A DNA stretch of 12,255 nt from CAZIWJ01 sp964542855 (GTDB taxonomy: Bacteria > Bacteroidota > Bacteroidia > Cytophagales > Cyclobacteriaceae). Where the stretch lies: NCBI GenBank assembly GCA_964542855.1, contig CAZIWJ010000100.1, positions 1-12,255 of the forward strand. The letters are read 5' to 3'. Under the pieces are notes generated by a model. It was not told the origin of the DNA. It did not search any database and was given only the letters and a program-made list of their open reading frames with translations. Within the stretch, counting starts at the first letter, position 1. Each line of letters opens with the position of its first letter. Positions 6,624 through 12,255 of the stretch are shown here, piece by piece. A program made the position numbers and the translations under genes.

Positions 6624-7502
6624 ATGAAATTCCATTATATGGTAACCCGATCAACCGTACTACACTTAAGAATACCTTTTTCGTTCTTTTTGTTACCGAT
6701 ATTCCTGTTCGGGCTCAGTATTTCGCCCGACATTCACGAGTGGAAAACCCTGCTGGCCTTTTTCATTATCCATTTTTTACTCTACCCGGCCAGCAATGGT
6801 TACAACTCCTATTTCGATAAGGATGAAGACAGCATCGGCGGACTGGAGAAGCCGCCCACGGTTACCCGCGATTTATACTGGGTTTCCCTGGCTATGGATG
6901 CCGTGGCTATGCTGCTGGGGCTGTTCATCAGTGTAGAATTCGTCATCATGCTGTTCCTGTTCGGGCTGGCCTCCAAAGCTTACAGCCATCCATCGGTGCG
7001 GCTGAAGAAACGGCCCGTTACCAGTTGGCTGGTGGCAGGGTTCTTCCAGGGTTTTTTTACCCTGCTCATGACCTACATTGCCGTTAATGATATTACGCTG
7101 TTCTCAGCCCTTCAGCCCCGTGTGCTATTCGCGGCCGTGCTTAGTTCGCTCATGTTGTGGGGGTCTTACCCGATGACCCAGGTGTACCAGCACCAGGAAG
7201 ACTCCCGCCGGGGCGACATCACCCTCAGCATTAAACTGGGCATACTGGGTACTTTTTACTTTACGGCCGTGCTGTTCTCCGGGGCCATGGGTGGGTTTGT
7301 TACTTACTTCCTTACCTACTATTCTTCTTTGGTGGCCCTGGGGTTCGTGGTGTTATTACTACCCGTACTGGCTTACTTTGGGTGGTGGTATTTCAGCGTG
7401 CTGAACAACCGGGAAGCAGCCAATTTTAAAAATACCATGCGGCTCAACTGGCTGTCGGCCATTTCATTTAATGTATTTTTCGGGTTAAGCTGTTTAGTTT
7501 AA
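6624..7502 (+). CDS. UbiA-family prenyltransferase
   Basis: This 292-residue polytopic inner-membrane enzyme should transfer a polyprenyl group from a diphosphate donor to an aromatic or polyketide acceptor. The first Mg-diphosphate motif is NSYFDKDED at 61-69 (Nxx(F/Y)DxDxD type), with YPASNGY just before it. The second acidic motif is EDSRRGD at 192-198, with TLSIKLG following. Seven to nine hydrophobic helices can be counted. An in-frame TTG at 6591 would add 11 residues (MRTVYFRPGKL), but ATG 6624, giving MKFHYMVTRSTVLHLRIPFS, matches the usual UbiA N-terminus and is chosen. It is divergent from the PKS/methyltransferase operon, so the acceptor may be the PKS product. A housekeeping quinone role cannot be excluded. 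The stop is followed 12 nt later by an ATCAGGATTT repeat arm. Confidence 0.9.
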   Translation: MKFHYMVTRSTVLHLRIPFSFFLLPIFLFGLSISPDIHEWKTLLAFFIIHFLLYPASNGYNSYFDKDEDSIGGLEKPPTVTRDLYWVSLAMDAVAMLLGLFISVEFVIMLFLFGLASKAYSHPSVRLKKRPVTSWLVAGFFQGFFTLLMTYIAVNDITLFSALQPRVLFAAVLSSLMLWGSYPMTQVYQHQEDSRRGDITLSIKLGILGTFYFTAVLFSGAMGGFVTYFLTYYSSLVALGFVVLLLPVLAYFGWWYFSVLNNREAANFKNTMRLNWLSAISFNVFFGLSCLV

Positions 7503-7514
7503 ACCGGTTACCCA

Positions 7515-7660
7515 ATCAGGATTTGTAAGATACCGGGGATTGGCAGGATTACCTTAATTATTCCCCAACTTACTGAACAGGAAAAATAATGCAGGGAAAC
7601 CCTGTAAACCAAAGTCCTATAAATCCTATTATCCTCGTCAATCCTGGTAAATCCTGATCA
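7515..7660. repeat. Long imperfect inverted repeat between convergent genes
   Basis: The left arm starts ATCAGGATTT at 7515 and carries further GGAT/AGGATT units to about 7552. The right arm (about 7614-7658), read on the minus strand, starts ATCAGGATTT and continues ACCAGGATTG, then GAGGAT and AGGATT units. The first ten bases of the arms are identical, and AGGATT spacing is roughly conserved through about 40 bp. About 60 bp separate the arms, including a perfect small hairpin CAGGG-AAA-CCCTG at 7592-7604. The right arm overlaps the TGA stop of the minus-strand porin gene (7658-7660). The left arm follows the prenyltransferase stop by 12 nt. A shared bidirectional terminator for the convergent pair is the simplest role. 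Confidence 0.75.
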
Positions 7661-9247
7661 GAAGTTAAACCCAACTGTTACTACCCCCCGAATACTCGTT
7701 TGTTCGTTGGCGGTGAAGGGTTCATCGAAGTAGAGCTGGAAATCCGATTCAATTTGTGAGCGAATTACGGCGATGTCTACGAATACATTCGGAAAGTATA
7801 ATCCGGCCCCGCCGGTGATGCTGGTCCGCGAGCGGTTAGGAACCGGTGCGTTACCGGCAGGACTGAACACGCCCCCGCTGGTTGGGTCATCTTCAAAGCG
7901 ATAGCCGGCGCGCAATCGAAAGATATCGTACCGGAATTCTGCGCCCAGGTTGTAGTTAAACACCCGCCCGAAACTATCCTGTACGGTTTCGTTCTCGCTG
8001 TCGGTAGTAAAGCTACTGGAATTGAAGCGGCTGTTGGCGTAGTTCACCAACGTTACATCTCCGGTAATAAAGCCGTACTTCTGAAAAAAAACTGTGGCCC
8101 CTGCAGAAAACCGGCTGGGAGCCGTGAAAGTATATTCATCTTCAAATAGCGTAGATTCCAGGCGGCTGTCGTCGCCGAATAAATCAATCGGGTCATCCTG
8201 ATCGGTAAACTGCACACCGAACACGTCAGATTCCAGCACAAATTCCTCGGCCCGGCTTACCAGGTACAGGGTGGGCGTTTGGTAATTAATGCCGATGGTG
8301 AGCGGGGTAACAGGGCGGGCAATAAAGCCTACCGATGCGTTAAAACCCGTTGCTGTAATGCGCAGGTCATCTTCATAAAACACCCGTTCTACTTCAGCAA
8401 TGGAAGTATTTTCCGGTCCGGGGCCAAAGGGGAAAAATGTATTACCGTTAAACTCACTGTAATTATAGCGTTCCGTTATGGTGCGGGTGCGCGAATAGTC
8501 TACATCGGTAATCCCGATGCTGGCGCCGAGATAAAACCTATCTTCAAAATTTCCTCCGTAAGCGAGGTTCCATTCGGTTTGCCGGCCACCTTCCTCGAAA
8601 TAACCTTCGCGGTTGGTGAGTGCTTCGGCCGGAATAGACGCCAGGTAAAATGATCCGTCGTCGTTGGCCGGGTTAATCAGGTAATTAAAGAAAGCCGCTA
8701 CCGGCTCATCAATAAAAGGGGGCTGGCGGTTAAAATCATTATCGAGCGAAGATGGGGGAATACCTTCTGCGGCAACGGCAAAGTTATCGATTATCGATAA
8801 CACGTCGTTTTCTGCCGTAAAATTAAATTCCCGCCGGTAATCGGCCGTACGGTTAACCGCAATAGAAAACGAACCGCCGCGCCAGGCGCCGGGATAAATG
8901 TCGTCTTTCATTTTATTAAATACCACCCCCAGGCTGGGCAGGCTAAGGCCCACGTAGCTGTTGCTGGTGTTATCGCCCTGGATTGCCGCATCGGTGCGGT
9001 ACGATTGCAGCCCCAGCGATCCGCTGAACTGGCTGCGGTTATAAAAGCCCAGCCCGGCCGGGTTAATGTGGGCAGCGCTGAGGTCGCCACCAAGCGATAC
9101 GCCCGTGCCCGCCAGGCCCTGCATGCGGGCCGTACCCGTAATGTCGCGCTGGTTAAAGCGTAGAACATTATTCATGCCGAATAGCCCCTGCGCCTGGGCG
9201 TACGCACTGATGAAAATAAACAATAGAGTTAAATGGTAGTGTCGCAT
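7658..9247 (-). CDS. FadL/OmpP1-like outer membrane transport protein
   Basis: This 529-residue outer-membrane beta-barrel probably passes hydrophobic or other small molecules, as FadL/TodX proteins do. Residues 1-20 form a signal peptide (MRHYHLTLLFIFISAYAQAQ). The N-terminal segment with ARMQGLAGTGVSLGGD and then INPAGLGFYNRSQ is the characteristic start of this barrel class in Bacteroidota. The rest alternates polar and hydrophobic residues in amphipathic strands (for example NLAYGGNFEDRFYLGASIGI, LGAEFRYDIFRLRAGYRF). It ends in GVVTVGFNF, with the C-terminal aromatic expected for BAM-assembled proteins. On the minus strand AGAGGAG (9259-9265) lies 11 nt before ATG 9247, a somewhat distant Shine-Dalgarno. 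It is convergent with the prenyltransferase and divergent from prfA. Substrate unknown. Confidence 0.85.
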   Translation of the reverse strand: MRHYHLTLLFIFISAYAQAQGLFGMNNVLRFNQRDITGTARMQGLAGTGVSLGGDLSAAHINPAGLGFYNRSQFSGSLGLQSYRTDAAIQGDNTSNSYVGLSLPSLGVVFNKMKDDIYPGAWRGGSFSIAVNRTADYRREFNFTAENDVLSIIDNFAVAAEGIPPSSLDNDFNRQPPFIDEPVAAFFNYLINPANDDGSFYLASIPAEALTNREGYFEEGGRQTEWNLAYGGNFEDRFYLGASIGITDVDYSRTRTITERYNYSEFNGNTFFPFGPGPENTSIAEVERVFYEDDLRITATGFNASVGFIARPVTPLTIGINYQTPTLYLVSRAEEFVLESDVFGVQFTDQDDPIDLFGDDSRLESTLFEDEYTFTAPSRFSAGATVFFQKYGFITGDVTLVNYANSRFNSSSFTTDSENETVQDSFGRVFNYNLGAEFRYDIFRLRAGYRFEDDPTSGGVFSPAGNAPVPNRSRTSITGGAGLYFPNVFVDIAVIRSQIESDFQLYFDEPFTANEQTSIRGVVTVGFNF

Positions 9248-9359
9248 AGCATTAATTACTCCTCTGTCGGGTAAACGGTTTCAGGCCCGGTTAAGTATAC
9301 ATAGATACCACCGGGAAGGGAATTCTGCATCCTTACCTGTAAAGAAAGAAAGTATTGAC

Positions 9360-9367
9360 TAAATTTG
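9360..9367 (+). promoter_or_regulatory. prfA: Candidate Bacteroidota -7 box for prfA
   Basis: TAAATTTG matches the Bacteroidota -7 consensus TAnnTTTG exactly and lies 17 bp before the prfA ATG (9385). The matching -33 TTTG is weak (CCTG at about 9336-9339). A transcript starting just downstream would have a 5' leader of only about 10 nt. The match is short and could be chance. Confidence 0.4.
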
Positions 9368-9384
9368 TGAAAATTTGAAGGCAT

Positions 9385-10461
9385 ATGTTAGATAAGCTTG
9401 AGGCTATAAAGGATCGCTTTGAGGAAGTGGGCCAGCTGATTATTCAGCCGGATATCATGGAAGACATGAAAAACTACTCCAAACTGACCAAGGAATACAA
9501 AGACCTGGAAAAAATTGTAAACCGTTACGAGGAGTATAAAAATATACTGGCCAACATTGAGAGCAGCAGGGAGGTGCTGAATACCGAGAAGGACCCTGAT
9601 TTTAAACAGATGGCCAAAGACGAACTCGAAACCCTGCAAAAACAGCGGGAAGAGGCAGAAGAAGAGCTTAAACAGATGCTGATTCCCAAAGACCCGAACG
9701 ACGACAAAAATATTATCCTGGAAATCCGGGCCGGCACCGGGGGCGACGAGGCCGCTATTTTTGCCGGCGACCTGTTCCGCATGTACCAGCGCTTTGCCGA
9801 ACAAAAGGGCTGGAAAATGACGTTGATCGACGAAACCGAAGGAACTTCCGGAGGTTATAAGGAAATTATTGCCTCAGTAAGCGGGGAGGATGTTTTTGCT
9901 GCCATGAAGTTTGAATCGGGGGTTCACCGCGTGCAGCGGGTGCCGGCTACTGAAACCCAGGGCCGGGTTCATACTTCTGCCGCCAGTGTGGCTGTGATGC
10001 CCGAAGTAGAGGATGTTGAAATTAACATCGATCCCAGTGAACTGGAAATTACCACTGCCCGGAGTGGGGGTGCCGGCGGGCAGAACGTAAACAAGGTGGA
10101 AACTGCCGTACGCATGGTGCACAAACCCAGTGGTATTATGATACACTGTACGCAGGAACGCACCCAGTTGGCCAACCGCGAACGGGCCCTGGCTTTACTG
10201 AAATCCAAGCTATACGACATTGAAGTAAGCAAGCAGCAGCAGGAGCAAACCGACCTGCGCCGTACCATGGTAAAAAGCGGCGACCGTTCCGATAAAATCA
10301 GGACTTATAACTACCCGCAGGGAAGGGTAACCGATCACCGGATTAATTATACGGTTTATAACCTGAACAACGTTGTAGCAGGAAATATTGGTGATTTTAT
10401 TGAACAGTTACGTATTGCAGACAATGCCACCAAGCTACAGGAAGGATCAGCACAGGATTAA
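9385..10461 (+). CDS. prfA: Peptide chain release factor 1
   Basis: RF1 recognises UAA and UAG stop codons and triggers hydrolysis of peptidyl-tRNA on the ribosome. The 358-residue protein has normal length. The stop-codon reading tripeptide is PAT at 187-189 in HRVQRVPATETQGRVHTSA, typical of RF1 rather than the SPF of RF2. The catalytic loop is SGGAGGQNVNKVET, with GGQ at 231-233; its glutamine is the usual target of a PrmC methylase. The N-terminal helical domain (1-100) is charged and coiled-coil-like. ATG 9385 gives MLDKLEAIKDRFEEV, as expected. It ends in AQD-TAA, where CAGGATTAA again matches the local repeat core. The 3' end overlaps the lipoprotein gene by 38 nt. A prmC gene is not seen nearby. 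Confidence 0.98.
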   Translation: MLDKLEAIKDRFEEVGQLIIQPDIMEDMKNYSKLTKEYKDLEKIVNRYEEYKNILANIESSREVLNTEKDPDFKQMAKDELETLQKQREEAEEELKQMLIPKDPNDDKNIILEIRAGTGGDEAAIFAGDLFRMYQRFAEQKGWKMTLIDETEGTSGGYKEIIASVSGEDVFAAMKFESGVHRVQRVPATETQGRVHTSAASVAVMPEVEDVEINIDPSELEITTARSGGAGGQNVNKVETAVRMVHKPSGIMIHCTQERTQLANRERALALLKSKLYDIEVSKQQQEQTDLRRTMVKSGDRSDKIRTYNYPQGRVTDHRINYTVYNLNNVVAGNIGDFIEQLRIADNATKLQEGSAQD

Positions 10462-11833
10462 TCGAATTTATTTCGCTGGTTTCCTGTTGGTTTTGCTCTC
10501 GTTTTCCTGCATGCCGGAAGATGAAGTCGTAAATAATCGCCGCGGCATCCGGCTCTCCTTTTCTACCGACACCATTTTTTTCGATACGCTCTTCACCGAT
10601 ACTCGCAGCACAACCCAGGTTTTGCGGGTATTCAACACCAACGCTAATGCTGTAAATGTATCGCTGCAGGTTGGGCGGGGTGAACGCTCTCCCTACCTGC
10701 TGAAAGTAAATGGCCGGGAGGGTAAAACGATTGAAGGCATTCGTGTTTTCGGGGAAGACAGCCTGTTTGTGTTCCTGGAGGCTACCATTCCCTCCAACCC
10801 GATCGACAGTATTTTCGAAGTAAAGGACTCGCTAATTGTTACCGTTAACGAAAACCAGCAGGATGTGAAGCTGTTGAGCTGGGCTGAAAATCCGGTGCGG
10901 TTCCAACAGGCACTGATTACTACCGACTCAATTTTCACAGCTGCCCGCCCCTACTTTATCCGCGACTCGCTGGAAGTTGCCGAAGGCGCCAGCTTACAAA
11001 TTGAAGCCGGCAGCCGGTTGTTTTTCGCTCAGGACGCTTTGCTTAGGGTTCGCGGACAATTAGTGGTGCAGGGAACTGGTGAACAACCGGTTTTTTTCCT
11101 GAACGAGCGCAGCGACCCCCCTTTCAACAATACCCCGGGTTTGTGGGAAGGTATCATCCTGGAGAACAGCACTGCACACCAGTTAAACCATGCCGTTATC
11201 CGCAACGCCAGTACCGGCGTATTCATTTCGCGGGTCGATTCGGATTCTATAGCCGACCTTACAATTAACAACAGCATCATTGAAAACATGTCGGCCATCG
11301 GGTTGCTGTCGTTAAGTGCCGATGTGCGGGCTACCAATACACTGATCGATAATTGTGCCCAGCGGCTGGTTTTTGCCGGGGAACGCGGCACCCTTCGCTT
11401 TACGCACTGTACATTTGCCAATGCCACCAACGACTTTTTCCGGGAAGAGCCTTCAGTAGTTTTTACCGACCAGGTATTCGTTAACGAAAATCCTTTTCTT
11501 TCCGAGGCATTAAACGTAACCATGGAAAACAGTATTCTTTGGGGAACTGAAGAAGAAGAGCTGGCTTTTGCCATCGGGAACAATGCGCAGTCGGTACTCA
11601 GCCTGCAAAATAACCTCATTCGTTCCGGATTGCAGGAAGGGGGTGGGAGCATTCAACTGCTAGATAATATTTTCAACGAAGACCCGGAATTTGTAAACCC
11701 TTTTAACTTCAACTACCGCCTCGATTCCCTCTCGCCGGCTGTAGACAGCGCCCGCCCGCTGGGCATTCCTACCGACCTGCGCGACAGCCTGCGCGACGAA
11801 AGCCCGGATATCGGGGCCTTCGAATTCAACTAA
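10424..11833 (+). CDS. Lipoprotein with N-terminal beta-sandwich and beta-helix domain
   Basis: This 469-residue predicted lipoprotein has no exact functional assignment. The N-terminus is a basic region then AGFLLVLLSFS with C29 as the lipidated cysteine; the box (LSFSC) is relaxed but usual for Bacteroidota. Residues about 40-155 look like an immunoglobulin-like beta-sandwich (TTQVLRVFNTNANAVNVSLQV). Residues about 170-420 look like a right-handed parallel beta-helix, with repeated Asn-rich turns such as INNSIIENMS, TNTLIDNCAQ and ENSILWG. The end, SPAVDSARP...DIGAFEFN, matches choice-of-anchor Q-type tails of beta-helix proteins. ATG 10424 is the only ATG that places the signal peptide correctly. 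The frame is open to ATG 10388, which is less likely. The start lies 38 nt inside prfA, so the two are probably co-transcribed and coupled. A surface polysaccharide-binding role is only a guess. Confidence 0.85.
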   Translation: MPPSYRKDQHRINRIYFAGFLLVLLSFSCMPEDEVVNNRRGIRLSFSTDTIFFDTLFTDTRSTTQVLRVFNTNANAVNVSLQVGRGERSPYLLKVNGREGKTIEGIRVFGEDSLFVFLEATIPSNPIDSIFEVKDSLIVTVNENQQDVKLLSWAENPVRFQQALITTDSIFTAARPYFIRDSLEVAEGASLQIEAGSRLFFAQDALLRVRGQLVVQGTGEQPVFFLNERSDPPFNNTPGLWEGIILENSTAHQLNHAVIRNASTGVFISRVDSDSIADLTINNSIIENMSAIGLLSLSADVRATNTLIDNCAQRLVFAGERGTLRFTHCTFANATNDFFREEPSVVFTDQVFVNENPFLSEALNVTMENSILWGTEEEELAFAIGNNAQSVLSLQNNLIRSGLQEGGGSIQLLDNIFNEDPEFVNPFNFNYRLDSLSPAVDSARPLGIPTDLRDSLRDESPDIGAFEFN

Positions 11834-11961
11834 CTAGTTAGGATTGATATAATTATTTCAGGGTGGGGAAGCACCAAAGAGGCATGGTTTTCCAAATAAC
11901 TGATCTGCCTTGTGTTACATGCACTGCCCGTCATTTACTACCCATTTTAATAGTTTAATTT

Positions 11962-11998
11962 CGAGATCCTACCAATCTTACCAATTCTGACTATCCTA
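11962..11998 (-). repeat. Degenerate AGGAT nonamers at the prfC stop codon
   Basis: Read on the minus strand, four 9-bp units run in phase from 11997 to 11962: AGGATAGTC, AGAATTGGT, AAGATTGGT, AGGATCTCG. The first overlaps the TAG stop of prfC (TAGGAT). A single TTAGGATTG at 11838-11846 faces it, just after the stop of the convergent lipoprotein gene. The rest of the gap between these genes holds no recognisable gene. The layout repeats that of the 7515-7660 locus in a more worn form. Confidence 0.6.
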
Positions 11999-12255
11999 GT
12001 CGTATTCGGAAGTAAAATGAAATTCAATATCCGGGAAGTTATCCTGAACCATTTGCAGCCAGGCTTTGGTTTCGGCCATGAAGACGTATTTACCGTCTTT
12101 ATCTTTTGCGATGTGGCGTTCTTTGGAGGCAATGAACGCGTTCAGCTTTTTAGGGTCTTTACTGCTGATCCAGCAGGCCTTATAAAGATTCATGGGGGCG
12201 AACTTACAGGTGGCCCCGTATTCGTGCTTTAACCGGTACTGGATTACTTCAAACT
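11996..12255 (-). CDS. prfC: Peptide chain release factor 3, C-terminal part (cut by window edge)
   Basis: RF3 is a GTPase that recycles RF1/RF2 from the ribosome after termination. Only the last 86 residues are in the window. The frame is open to position 12253 and reads FEVIQYRLKHEYGATCKF, then APMNLYKACWISS, AKDKDGKYVFMAETKAWL and the end DIEFHFTSEYD. This matches the conserved RF3 C-terminal domain (E. coli: LQFEVLVDRLKNEY, then a tail in the style of FPDVQFRKT). The GTPase domain lies to the right of the window. An internal ATG at 12193 is not the real start. The stop is TAG, read by RF1, whose gene lies about 1.5 kb away on the other strand. Confidence 0.92.
   Translation of the reverse strand, partial: FEVIQYRLKHEYGATCKFAPMNLYKACWISSKDPKKLNAFIASKERHIAKDKDGKYVFMAETKAWLQMVQDNFPDIEFHFTSEYD

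Noticed and set aside
11029..11652. 207-codon minus-strand open frame
   Set aside because: It is antisense to the beta-helix lipoprotein gene; it is rich in Ser/Arg and shows no domain or signal.
11947..12132. Separate 61-codon minus-strand frame
   Set aside because: It is an alternative frame over the prfC C-terminus, which reads as conserved RF3 in the other frame.

Overview
The window looks like chromosomal DNA from a Bacteroidota bacterium, probably of the Cytophagales/Cyclobacteriaceae type. The evidence is indirect. Secreted proteins have signal peptides ending in AQ/SQ. Several genes lack a clear Shine-Dalgarno sequence. A TAnnTTTG-like promoter box precedes prfA. The RF3 C-terminus, the FadL-like porin and the type III PKS/UbiA group resemble Bacteroidota versions. 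No rRNA, tRNA, insertion sequence, prophage or CRISPR array was seen. The GxxExxY gene is the only accessory-type gene.

Layout, left to right. Positions 1-299 are non-coding and hold an 11-bp hairpin. A secreted M28 metallopeptidase (minus) and a small exported CxxC protein (minus) follow. Divergent from the latter is an exported DNA/RNA non-specific endonuclease with a pentapeptide-repeat stalk and a C-terminal membrane anchor. Next come a RdgB/HAM1 nucleotide-pool cleaning enzyme and a GxxExxY (PD-(D/E)XK-like) protein on the plus strand. The centre (4736-7502) is a compact biosynthetic group: a type III polyketide synthase and a SAM methyltransferase form a minus-strand operon, and a UbiA-type prenyltransferase diverges from it across 60 bp. 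Together they could make, methylate and prenylate a polyketide-derived lipid or quinone-like compound; the product is unknown. A FadL/OmpP1-like outer membrane protein (minus) follows. Then come prfA (RF1), an overlapping beta-helix lipoprotein gene, and the C-terminal end of prfC (RF3, minus), cut by the window edge.

The most unusual structure is not a gene. A degenerate 9-bp repeat (consensus AGGATTnnC, or ATCCTGnnn on the other strand) recurs between genes and is repeatedly placed at stop codons. The clearest cases read TGATCAGGATT, where TGA is the stop of the upstream gene. One locus is a true tandem array with a 36-bp higher-order duplication (4638-4747). Two others form long imperfect inverted repeats (3348-3526 and 7515-7660). 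They may act as bidirectional terminators or mRNA 3'-end structures, or they may be a spreading REP-like element. The sequence alone does not decide between these.
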